Shown one piece after another: positions 34,069-42,900 of a DNA stretch of 64,000 bases. Within the stretch, counting starts at the first letter, position 1, and every line of letters begins with the position of its first letter. This DNA comes from Spirosoma sp. GTDB lineage: Bacteria; Bacteroidota; Bacteroidia; Cytophagales; Spirosomataceae. The notes under the pieces were generated by a model. That model had not been told where the DNA came from. It saw nothing but the letters and a program-made list of their open reading frames with translations, and did not search any database. The stretch is from the NCBI RefSeq assembly GCF_026391055.1, contig NZ_JAPLET010000022.1:372001-436000 (forward strand), read 5' to 3'. A program made the translations under genes and the position numbers.

Positions 34069-34650
34069 CTAAAAGGTGGGAACGAGCATCGGAACTCGCT
34101 GCCTGTAGTGTATATACTGCCATCCGAAGGTTTCAACCAGCTTACGCTCTTCATAAAAAATACCGATCCGGATGTACCCGAAGGCTGCCAGACTAAACAG
34201 TAAATTCTTCCAGTAGGGCTGAAACGCAATAAGTCCGGCTAAGCTGATGAGGGTACCCAGATACAAGGGATGCCGAACGTATTTGAACAGGCCAGTCTGT
34301 TGTAATTGACCGTTGGTCGCTGTAGGGTGATTAATAGGCCAGCCAATGAATTCGGCAAGATCATATTTCCGCAGGGCAACAAGGGCAAGGAACGCACCTA
34401 CGGCTATCAAATAACCGCCAATCCAGACGGAGCCGAGCCAGTCGTAAACAGGCTCGGCCGGTGCCAGGCGAAGGGTGTGTATGACGGGGATAAATGTGAA
34501 TATGGCCAGCCCGTTATACAGGAGCCGATAATAGGGTTGGGCTATGTACCGAAAGAACAGGCTTTTAAACCAGTGAGCGGCTGTAAGACTATGAAATGCG
34601 CCAAATATTGCCCAGCTTAAGCAAATGAGGATGTAAGCAGTCATACGCAA
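34069..34650 (-). CDS. NnrU/isoprenylcysteine-methyltransferase-like membrane protein
   Basis: The 193-residue integral membrane protein has about five hydrophobic segments. The signature 'TGLFKYVRHPLYLGTLISLAG' (about 118-138), followed by 'FYEERKLVETFGWQYIHYRQRVP', is shared by the ICMT/PEMT/NnrU group of membrane methyltransferase-like proteins. In that group the RHPxY motif and the late E-E-R segment bind S-adenosylmethionine and substrate. Which reaction it performs is unknown, since many bacterial members are uncharacterised. The gene stands alone on the minus strand between plus-strand genes. Confidence 0.8.
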   Translation of the reverse strand: MRMTAYILICLSWAIFGAFHSLTAAHWFKSLFFRYIAQPYYRLLYNGLAIFTFIPVIHTLRLAPAEPVYDWLGSVWIGGYLIAVGAFLALVALRKYDLAEFIGWPINHPTATNGQLQQTGLFKYVRHPLYLGTLISLAGLIAFQPYWKNLLFSLAAFGYIRIGIFYEERKLVETFGWQYIHYRQRVPMLVPTF

Positions 34651-34836
34651 ATGAATTGAAGTATCAGGCAGGAATAAGTTCCTCTGTGGATAGTTGAATT
34701 AACTAATAGCTACCTGCTAAAGGCAGAACAAAACAATTCATACGCTATTTTTTACAGTTCAGTCAAAATTTTCCGCAGTTCGTACGTTCTCGTGTCAGGA
34801 ATGCCCAACATATAAGCCAGTTTCGGCATTCATTAT

Positions 34837-35853
34837 ATGATGAGCTGCCGTACCAACTGGATAAAGCATCTTGTAAGGGTAATGCACCGACCTCGTTTCT
34901 TTTCGACATACGAGTGGTGGTATCATCTGTTTATGATGCCCCTGCTGTTTCCCGTTGGTAATTACTACATCATCGGTACCCGCTACTTTACCGATCTTCT
35001 GGTTTTTATCGTAGGAACGTGTCTGGTGTTTGGGCTTTACTGGCTATCTGTTGTAGCCCTTACAATAGCCATCAGGGCTGTTATTAAACGTTACCCGACG
35101 GCCAGCCAGACGCTGCGCCGGATGCTGGTTATGCTGGCCGTGGTGAGTGCGTTGACAGGCTTACTGGCCTGTCTGGATGTCTGGGTGTATAGCTCGGTAC
35201 CCCTAACGGGAACTCAGTTTATCTGGCCTGTCATTCGGCCGGTTCTGGTGCTGGGGTTACTCTTTGGGGTATTTCTGTGTATGGTACTAGGCCTGGTATA
35301 CATGTACAGCCAGTGGAACAAAGACCTTCGGGAGGACGAAGAGCTTCAGCGTGATGTTATCCAGGGGCAATACGATTCATTGAAAGGTCAGCTGAATCCG
35401 CATTTCCTGTTCAATGCCCTCGATTCACTCGCTGGCCTTATCCGTGAGGAACCCAGGCACGCAGAAGCGTTTGTCGATAAACTGGCCTTCGTATATCGGT
35501 ACATGCTGCAATCCGGTCGGCAGCTGAATGCGGCAGCAACGGCTGGGTCGGGGGAACTGGTAACCCTGCTGGCAGAACTGGAGTTCATTGATTCGTATGC
35601 CGACCTTCTCAACATCCGGTACGGGCAGAGCCTTCAGATCGAACGTCCCGACTTGCGAAAAATACCGTTAGCCAATTACCACCTGCCACCCTTAACAATA
35701 CAATCCTTGATTGATAACGCCATTAAACAAAACAGGATGTCGGCACATGATCCGCTGATTATTCGAATTGAGATCACAACCGAAGGGTGGATGCAGGTGA
35801 CCAGCAACCGTCAGCAAAAGGTTAACCGGATAGCATTGGGTGGTCCCGGCTGA
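34837..35853 (+). CDS. LytS-type sensor kinase lacking its C-terminal ATPase G-box
   Basis: The 338-residue protein has four hydrophobic segments (about 25-155), then a His_kinase domain with 'LNPHFLFNALDSLAGLI' (phosphoacceptor near residue 188) and an N-box 'IDNAIKQN'. It ends abruptly at 'RIALGGPG', so the G-box and final strands present in the next gene are missing. Bases after the stop could encode a degraded 'SGYSLSRNYA' in the same frame, hinting at a decayed G-box. It is a paralogue of the kinase at 36004. It may be inactive as a kinase or act as a dimer partner. It is the first gene of the kinase-kinase-regulator cluster. Confidence 0.75.
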   Translation: MMSCRTNWIKHLVRVMHRPRFFSTYEWWYHLFMMPLLFPVGNYYIIGTRYFTDLLVFIVGTCLVFGLYWLSVVALTIAIRAVIKRYPTASQTLRRMLVMLAVVSALTGLLACLDVWVYSSVPLTGTQFIWPVIRPVLVLGLLFGVFLCMVLGLVYMYSQWNKDLREDEELQRDVIQGQYDSLKGQLNPHFLFNALDSLAGLIREEPRHAEAFVDKLAFVYRYMLQSGRQLNAAATAGSGELVTLLAELEFIDSYADLLNIRYGQSLQIERPDLRKIPLANYHLPPLTIQSLIDNAIKQNRMSAHDPLIIRIEITTEGWMQVTSNRQQKVNRIALGGPG

Positions 35854-36003
35854 GGGGCTTCCGGTTACAGTCTATCCCGTAATTATGCCAGTTGAAGTAA
35901 CACCGGCTCGCCTTGTTCAAGCAGCGAGTCTATCTTTAGTTATTGTATGAATCCAGACCGAGCCAACAGCAGCATTTGATTCGATAAGCTAACCAGAGCA
36001 TCC

Positions 36004-37176
36004 ATGAAAAAGACCCATGTTGACCGTATTCGTCGCTGGCTTCGCCTGACGACCCGTGGGATGTGGTCATACATGCTGCTGATGCCCTGGTTTGTGCCGC
36101 TGATCAGTTATTTGCTCGTTGGGCAGTCGTACATCAGCCATTGGCAATCGTTCACAGGGGCTACGTTGCTCATCTGGCTCCTGTCGACAGTTGCCTTTGT
36201 GACCCACGACTGGGCGGCCAATGCGATTGCCCATCGGTATCCCAGCCTGCGGCAAACGGTGCTTCGGGCGGGATTGACCGTCGCTGCGTTTTGCGGGCTG
36301 TCGGGTTCGTTTCTGCTACTATATACCTGGTATTTCATTAACTACCGGCCTTTTAGCTCGCAGCTTACCTACGAAGGCGTATCAAGCGTCTATATTTTTG
36401 ATTTCATCGCTATTCTCCTACTGGTTGGTATCTACGAAACATCCTATTCGCTTTACCGCTGGCAACAGCACCAGATGAACAAGGAGAAACTCAAAAAGGA
36501 AAACCTGCAGGGCCAGTTACAGGGGTTGAAAAGTCAGGTCAATCCGCACTTTCTTTTCAATAGCCTCAACTCACTGTCCTCACTGATTGCCGACGAACCC
36601 CAGCGCGCTGAGCAATTTGTCAATGAAATGGCCAGCGTATACCGGTACATGCTCCAGACGAATACAAGGGCGTCAACTTTATCGTCAGCCAATCGGTGGG
36701 GTGATACTATGGGAGTTGCTGAAGAAGACTCCGGCGATGAGGATGCCGATCAACTAACCTCGCTGGATAATGAACTGACGTTTATTGAGTCGTATTATCA
36801 CCTGCTTAAAACACGACACGGGGCCGGACTGGACCTGACCATTCGGGTCAATGAGCGATACCGGCAGCACAGAATTCCGATGCTTACCCTCCAGTTACTG
36901 GTCGAAAACGCGGTAAAACACAACGTCGTTCTGGCGAGCAAGCCACTGAAAATCGAGATTCTGACTACTGAAGCCGGACAGCTCATCGTCCGGAATAACC
37001 TACAGCGGAAGAACATCCGGTCGGGCCTCAACCGGTTCGAATCCACTCAATCCGGACTTATGAATATTCAGGCAAAGTACCAGTTGCTGGGCTATCCTCA
37101 GCTGGCCATTGCTGCCGGTCCAGACTACTTTACAGTTACCTTACCTCTACTGACAAAAACGCAAACGAACTTATGA
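36004..37176 (+). CDS. LytS-type sensor histidine kinase
   Basis: The 390-residue protein has four hydrophobic segments (about 20-150). A charged helical linker ('QHQMNKEKLKKENLQGQLQ') leads to a His_kinase domain with 'QVNPHFLFNSLNSLSSLI' (phosphoacceptor near residue 181). An acidic insert (EEDSGDEDAD) follows. The N-box 'VENAVKHN' and the G-box-like 'STQSGLMNIQAKYQLLGYP' are present, the latter less Gly-rich than usual. It overlaps the LytTR regulator by four bases (ATGA), so the two form a translationally coupled two-component pair. A TATCTTTA sequence at 35931-35938 may be its -7 element with one mismatch. Confidence 0.9.
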   Translation: MKKTHVDRIRRWLRLTTRGMWSYMLLMPWFVPLISYLLVGQSYISHWQSFTGATLLIWLLSTVAFVTHDWAANAIAHRYPSLRQTVLRAGLTVAAFCGLSGSFLLLYTWYFINYRPFSSQLTYEGVSSVYIFDFIAILLLVGIYETSYSLYRWQQHQMNKEKLKKENLQGQLQGLKSQVNPHFLFNSLNSLSSLIADEPQRAEQFVNEMASVYRYMLQTNTRASTLSSANRWGDTMGVAEEDSGDEDADQLTSLDNELTFIESYYHLLKTRHGAGLDLTIRVNERYRQHRIPMLTLQLLVENAVKHNVVLASKPLKIEILTTEAGQLIVRNNLQRKNIRSGLNRFESTQSGLMNIQAKYQLLGYPQLAIAAGPDYFTVTLPLLTKTQTNL

Positions 37177-37955
37177 ATGCCCTCATTGTTGAAGATGAAG
37201 AACTAGCAGTACGCAAGCTCAGGAAATTGCTGACCGAAGTAGCGCCCGATCTGCTCGTGGCGGGCGTAACCGCCAGCATTGATGATACCGTCGACTGGCT
37301 GGAAAATCTGCGGACAACGGGCCAGCCCGAACCTGACCTGATCTTTCTGGATATTGAACTGGCCGACGGACAGAGTTTCGAGATTTTTGAACGTACCACC
37401 GTGCGTAGCACCGTCATTTTTACCACTTCGTATGATGAGTACGCCCTTCAGGCTTTTAAGGTCAACAGCATCGACTACCTGCTGAAACCCGTGCAACGGG
37501 AAGATTTGCAGCGTAGCCTTAAAAAATATGAGGATCTGCGCCAGCGGTCGACTGAAACGCCGAGCCTGAATATTGAAAAGCTGTTGCAGCAGCTTCAGAG
37601 TCAGGTATCGCGCGATTTTCGGCAGCGCTTTCTGGTGCGTCAGGGCCAGCGAATGCTCTCAGTAGAGGTGGGCGAGATCGCGTATTTTTATACCGAAGAC
37701 CGCTATAGTTTTTTTGCCATGCATACCGGGCAGAAGTTTCTGGTCGATTACACTCTCGATGAGCTTTCTGACGCCCTCGATCCGGCCCGTTTCTTCCGGA
37801 TCAACCGGGGGGTTATCGTGACGCATCAGGCTGTAGAGCAGATACAGCCTTATTTCGGTAATCGGCTAGCTTTGCAACTAAAGCCTATTTTTGACAAAGA
37901 AGCCCTTGTCAGTCGCGAAAAAGTAAGTGATTTTAAGCAGTGGATGGGTAAATGA
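37173..37955 (+). CDS. LytTR-family response regulator
   Basis: The 260-residue protein has an N-terminal receiver domain (about 1-120). The acidic pocket is 'IVEDEE', the phosphoacceptor Asp is in 'DLIFLDIELADG' (near residue 55), Thr is in 'VIFTTSYDEY' and Lys in 'DYLLKPVQ'. The C-terminal LytTR DNA-binding domain (about 155-258) includes 'IAYFYTEDRYSFFAMHTG', 'FFRINRGVIVTHQAVEQI' and the final 'VSREKVSDFKQWMGK'. It is coupled by a 4-bp overlap to the sensor kinase at 36004. LytTR regulators bind imperfect direct repeats in promoters. The targets are not evident here. Confidence 0.94.
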   Translation: MNALIVEDEELAVRKLRKLLTEVAPDLLVAGVTASIDDTVDWLENLRTTGQPEPDLIFLDIELADGQSFEIFERTTVRSTVIFTTSYDEYALQAFKVNSIDYLLKPVQREDLQRSLKKYEDLRQRSTETPSLNIEKLLQQLQSQVSRDFRQRFLVRQGQRMLSVEVGEIAYFYTEDRYSFFAMHTGQKFLVDYTLDELSDALDPARFFRINRGVIVTHQAVEQIQPYFGNRLALQLKPIFDKEALVSREKVSDFKQWMGK

Positions 37956-38023
37956 CGCCGAAACTTGTTCGGCATGGTTGAGCTTGTTTGTGGTCAAAAC
38001 TGGTTAGGTCAGTAGGAAGGCGG

Positions 38024-38031
38024 TATATTTG
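38024..38031 (+). promoter_or_regulatory. TATATTTG -7 element of hisC
   Basis: An exact TAnnTTTG match lies 28 bp before the hisC start at 38060. It shows that hisC has its own promoter apart from the hisG-hisD unit. Confidence 0.55.
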
Positions 38032-38059
38032 CGTCATTCTTTTACGTGATAGAACGCCC

Positions 38060-39184
38060 ATGTTTAGTCTCAACAACCTCCTCCGACCGCATATTCTTAC
38101 CCTGATGCCTTACTCCTCCGCGCGCGATGAGTATACCGGTAAAGAGGGGGTATTTCTTGATGCCAATGAAAATCCGCTGGGTTCCACCACCACCGGAAAC
38201 TATAACCGTTACCCCGACCCGCACCAGTGGGCCATCAAACAACGGCTGGCTCCCATTAAGGGCGTTCGGCCAGAGCAGATTTTCCTGGGTAATGGCTCCG
38301 ACGAACCCATCGACCTCCTCGTTCGGGCTACCTGTACGCCGGGTACGGATTCTATCTTGATTATGCCGCCAACCTATGGCATGTACGAAGTGTCGGCGGC
38401 AATTAACGACGTTAAGGTTACGAAAGTCCCCCTGACCGCCGATTTTCTGGTGGATACCGATGCCGTACTGGCCGCTATTACCGATACCACGAAACTGATC
38501 TGGTTATGTTCACCCAACAATCCGTCGGGTAACCTGCTTCAGCCTGAGTCCATCCGGACAATCCTTGATGCGGCTCAACAATCGCTGGTGATTGTTGACG
38601 AAGCGTACATCGACTTTGCTGATGTGCCGTCCTGGACCAGCGAGCTGGATAACTACCCGAATCTGGTCGTGCTGCAAACCTTTTCGAAAGCCTGGGGACT
38701 GGCGGCACTGCGGCTCGGTATGTGCTTTGCCTCGGAGGAGTTGATTCGAATAATGAACAAGATAAAGCCTCCGTATAACATCTCCGCGCCTACGCAGGCC
38801 CTGGCTCTTGAAGCCCTGGGCAACGAATCGGAAAAGAACGGTATGGTGGCGCAGATCCTGGCCGAACGGCAGTCGCTGGCCGATGAATTACGGGCGCTGC
38901 CAATGGTGCAGGTTGTACACCCCTCGGATGCCAACTTCCTGCTTGTTCAATTTGTCGATGCCAAAGGGACCTTCGAATACCTCATTGAGCAGCAGGTTAT
39001 TGTTCGTGATCGGTCAAACGTGAAACTTTGCGACGGCTGTCTGCGTATTTCGGTGGGTACATCGACCGAAAACGAGCGGTTGATGGCTGTACTCCGGCAA
39101 ATTCACGACGTGTCCCCGGCAACTGATTTGCCCCTCGGCACGGGTGATGACGCCACCCGGCCCGAACTTGTATCAAACGCGTAG
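38060..39184 (+). CDS. hisC: Histidinol-phosphate aminotransferase
   Basis: The 374-residue class I/II PLP enzyme converts imidazole-acetol phosphate and glutamate to histidinol phosphate. The start MFSLNNLLRPHI at 38060 is preferred because an upstream in-frame start would precede the TATATTTG promoter. Motifs seen: 'FLDANENPLGS', 'YNRYPDPHQWAIKQRLA', 'IFLGNGSDEPIDLLVRA', 'LCSPNNPSGN', 'IVDEAYIDFAD' and 'TFSKAWGLAALRLGM' with the PLP Lys near residue 215. A ~20-residue extension follows the normal C-terminus. It is separated from hisG-hisD by 10 kb and stands as a single gene. Confidence 0.95.
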   Translation: MFSLNNLLRPHILTLMPYSSARDEYTGKEGVFLDANENPLGSTTTGNYNRYPDPHQWAIKQRLAPIKGVRPEQIFLGNGSDEPIDLLVRATCTPGTDSILIMPPTYGMYEVSAAINDVKVTKVPLTADFLVDTDAVLAAITDTTKLIWLCSPNNPSGNLLQPESIRTILDAAQQSLVIVDEAYIDFADVPSWTSELDNYPNLVVLQTFSKAWGLAALRLGMCFASEELIRIMNKIKPPYNISAPTQALALEALGNESEKNGMVAQILAERQSLADELRALPMVQVVHPSDANFLLVQFVDAKGTFEYLIEQQVIVRDRSNVKLCDGCLRISVGTSTENERLMAVLRQIHDVSPATDLPLGTGDDATRPELVSNA

Positions 39185-39263
39185 GCTGTCTGTTTGGTAA
39201 ATCTTGATCCTGTTACGTCAGGTAGAAAGGATGGTCTAAGCAGGATGAACGTTTAAAAGCTTT

Positions 39264-39794
39264 ATGAGAAAATTAATCTTGGTTGCGGCACTGGGTATAC
39301 TGGGCTGGCTAACAGTGCCGACTACGGCTCGGGCACAATACAATAACTGGTCGGTGGGCGTCCGGTTGGGTGAACCATCGGGCGTGAACATCCGCAAATA
39401 TTTTGGCAATAACCACGCCTTCGACCTGAACATCGGTACCTATGGTGGGCTATACGGCACCAAACGCAGTTACCGCCCCGGCGACTATAAAACGGTTGGG
39501 CTGACCATTCAGGGACATTATCTCTGGCATACGGCGATTACTAAAAGTGAAAGTTTACGGGCCTATTATGGTTTTGGGGGCCAGATCAACAACCGACGCA
39601 CGTACCCGCTCCGGCTTAATGGCGAATACCAGAATACACTGTCGTTGGGTGGTTCAGGCATTGGCGGCCTCGAATATTTTCCGGTGAACAAGCCCTATTC
39701 GTTTTTCCTCGAAACGGGTGCCTATGTCGAACTGCTCCAAGCGCCGTTCTTCCTGAGCCTGAATACAGGAATCGGGTTGCGGTATAATTTTTAG
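39264..39794 (+). CDS. Small outer-membrane beta-barrel protein
   Basis: The 176-residue protein has a signal peptide (MRKLILVAALGILGWLTVPT, cleaved near 'ARAQ'). The ~150-residue mature part has alternating Gly/aromatic strands ('WSVGVRLGEPSGVNIRKYF', 'YYGFGGQINNR', 'SGIGGLEYFPV') and ends 'GIGLRYNF', a typical C-terminal barrel strand with terminal Phe. The size suits eight strands. Similar small barrels are abundant in Bacteroidota without known roles. It is followed directly by a 46-bp perfect inverted repeat. Confidence 0.75.
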   Translation: MRKLILVAALGILGWLTVPTTARAQYNNWSVGVRLGEPSGVNIRKYFGNNHAFDLNIGTYGGLYGTKRSYRPGDYKTVGLTIQGHYLWHTAITKSESLRAYYGFGGQINNRRTYPLRLNGEYQNTLSLGGSGIGGLEYFPVNKPYSFFLETGAYVELLQAPFFLSLNTGIGLRYNF

Positions 39795-39795
39795 A

Positions 39796-39922
39796 AGGGG
39801 TGAGGAGTTGGGAGCGAGGATCGGACCGCCGAAGCGGTGAGGAGGGCTGACGCGTCATAAATACCGCCGGATGGCTCTCACCGCTTCGGCGGTCCGATCC
39901 TCGCTCCCAACTCCTCACCCCT
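39796..39922. repeat. Perfect 46-bp inverted repeat between two plus-strand genes
   Basis: Arms 39796-39841 and 39877-39922 are complementary over all 46 bp, with a 35-nt loop. The element begins just after the stop codon of the barrel protein gene and ends 11 bp before the start of the helicase gene. It contains the 17-mer shared with the hisG-hisD gap (39837-39853). It could act as a very stable terminator or mRNA stabiliser, or be a mobile palindromic unit. Confidence 0.8.
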
Positions 39923-39933
39923 AAAAAACACCC

Positions 39934-42900
39934 ATGTTCAAAATATACAGTTCTTCGGCTGGGTCGGGGAAAACTTATACGCTCACGAAAGAGTACCTGA
40001 AGCTGGCGTTGCGGCCCGGTGAGAAGGACGACTATTTTCGCCGGATTCTTGCCGTGACGTTCACCAATGCAGCTGCCAACGAGATGAAGAACCGGATTCT
40101 GAAAAACCTGTCCGAGATGGCCGGTGAAAAAGAATCCCCCTTGCTTGATGTTCTGGTCACTGAACTCTATGGTATCGAGTCGGGGGCTGAATCGTTTTAC
40201 GAAACGAAAATAGAATTGCGCAAAAAGGCATCTACCGTTTTCAGAACGATTCTGCACCGGTATGCCGATTTCAGCGTAACCACCATTGATTCCTTCACGC
40301 AGCGAGTTGTGATGGCCTTTACGGATGAGCTGGGGTTGCCCTATTCCTTCGATGTCGAAATGGACACCGACGAAGTGCTGGAACTGGCCATCGACAACCT
40401 CATTGAAAAGGCCGGTACCGATGAGATGGAAGAAATTACGACCATCTTGAGCGAGTACTATACCCACACGGCCGCTGAAGGCAAAAGCTGGAACCAGCTT
40501 CCGGAATTGCTGAAAGAATTTGGCCGAAACCTCACCTCCGATCAGTTTTATGAAGCTGTCAATGCGGCCCAGAAATTATCGCCGGGAGCCTTGCGTGCCA
40601 TTCGTGCTCAGTTACTGAACCACAACCAGCAGATCGAAACGGACATCATCGGGCAGGGGCAGCGCGCCTGGAAACTGATTACGGATGCGGGGCTGGACGA
40701 AAAAGATTTCAGTTACGGAGCCAGTGGCGTTGGGGGCTTTTTGAAAGCAGTTGCCGAAGGAAACGCGCATAAAGATGCCGGTACGCGCGTCAGCAACGCG
40801 TTGACGAATAAGGAGTGGTATACCAAAAAGACACCGCTTCCCGTGCAAGCCATGATCGACAACATGGCCGAAGAATTAGGTGCGTGTATCTCAGAAATAC
40901 TTCGTATCCGGGAGGAGAGCAACCATCAGGTAACCCTGTTCGATTGCCTGCTGCCCCATTTGCAGAAACTGGCTCTGCTTAAGCAAATGCGCCTTGAGTT
41001 CGATGATCTGCTGCGAAAAGACGGCCGGGTTCACATCTCCGAATTCAATAAAAAGATTCTGAATATTGTCGCATCGGAACCGGTGCCGTTCCTGTATGAG
41101 CGGCTGGGTACAAAATACAACCACATCCTGATCGATGAGTTTCAGGATACGTCACGCCTGCAATTCGCCAACCTGTTGCCGCTTATCGAGAACTCCCTGG
41201 GTGCCGACCATTTCAATCTGGCCGTGGGCGACGGTAAACAGGCCATTTACCGCTTCCGGGGGGGCGACATGGACCAGATCGTTGCCCTGCACCGCAAAGA
41301 CCTCGATACACTGAAACAGGCGCATAACCCCGGTTCTTGGACCGCCGACCGCATTGACATGCTCGATGGGCATCTGAAAGACGAACTGCTCGATACCAAC
41401 TGGCGAAGCGCCGAACCCATCGTTCGCTTCAACAACGATTTTTTTGAGTTTACCGCCCGTAAGTTTGAAAGTCAACACCCGAAGCTGACCGATGTATTCG
41501 ACAGTCAGAAACTGTTTCACCAGAAAGCGCAGCCTAAGGCCAATCTAGCCGGGCATGTGCAGATCGACTTCGTTGCCAAAGACGAAGCGACGGATAAAGA
41601 CCTGACCGCTCAGATGCTCGAAAAAGCGATGGAGCACCTGAATAAAGCCCTGGACGACGGGTACAAATACGGTGACATCGCTATCCTGTGCCGGAAAAAA
41701 TCGCACGCAAAAGCACTCGCCAACGAGCTAAATGCCAGGCGGATACCGCTCGTGTCGGCCGATTCGCTGTCGCTGGAGTTTTCCGATCCGGTCAAGTGGC
41801 TGGTTACGCTCATGCAACTGCTGCAACGGCCCGACCAGAAACTGCTTCGTTATGAATTGCTGTATCTGTTCCATCGGGTAGTACAGGATATTTTTCCAGA
41901 CAATACGCTTACCACCAAACTTCGATCTGTTGCGGAGAGCGATATCGACGCACTCTACGCCTACCTGGCCGAAGAAGGTTATCCCCTCGACCCGTATGCG
42001 CTCGGGCAACTCAATCCATACGAGCTGGCCGAGCGATTGACCGCTCAATTCGGTCTGTTCAATCAGGCGGAGCATAACCCGTTCCTCTTTCGGTTCCTCG
42101 ACGAAGTACTGGCGTTTAATCAGAAGCGGAGTGGCCACCTGAGCGACTTTCTGTTGTATTGGGAAGGGGTTCGGCAGAAGATTTCGGTAGAGGGAAACGC
42201 CCGCAATGCGGTGAGTATACAAACCGTTCACAAATCCAAAGGCCTTGAGTTTCCGGTGGTTATCATCCCTTTCGCCAACTGGCGGGTGGAGCCCATCAAC
42301 GACAGTACTATCTGGCTCGATCTGAGCAGTATTCGGAGCGATATACTGACGCACGAAAACAGCACCGGGGAGCTGACCCGGTTGTTATCGGCGCCTGCCA
42401 ATACGACCAGTAAACTGCGGGGTGCTCCGGCTGTTGTAGCGGCTCAGTACGAAGAGGAACTGACGCGGACGTTTCTGGAAAATATGAATATGCTCTACGT
42501 GGCCTTCACCCGCCCAACGGATCGGTTGTACGTCATTAGTGAAGCAAAGGATTTCAGTAAAGGTCAGCAAAACACCATTAGCCACTGGCTGAATGCGTTT
42601 CTGCGCGATAGCGAAGTGGCCCGTAATTGCGGCTGTGCCTGGCAGGAAGGTGTATTTAGTTACCAGATCAGCCTATGCGCCGATTATTTCCCTCATCACA
42701 AAGCTGATGATTCCCTTGATGAAATCGTACTGGACGAAATCGTCAGCGGGCACCGGGGACAGGACTTACAACTTCGCCGTCAGGCCGACCGGATGTTCGA
42801 TGTTGCTACGTTTGAGCGCACTCGCGAACGCGACCGTAAGCTTTGCGCGGCACTCAGTCTGATCAGGGGTGCCGAAAGCATCGACAAAGTACTCCGCCAA

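Noticed and set aside
39616..40467. Long minus-strand open frame spanning the 46-bp inverted repeat
   Set aside because: It overlaps two convincing plus-strand genes and passes through a palindrome. Its protein has no recognisable signal or domain.
41728..42354. Minus-strand open frame of about 200 codons inside the helicase gene
   Set aside because: It lies wholly within the conserved helicase coding sequence on the other strand and shows no family features.
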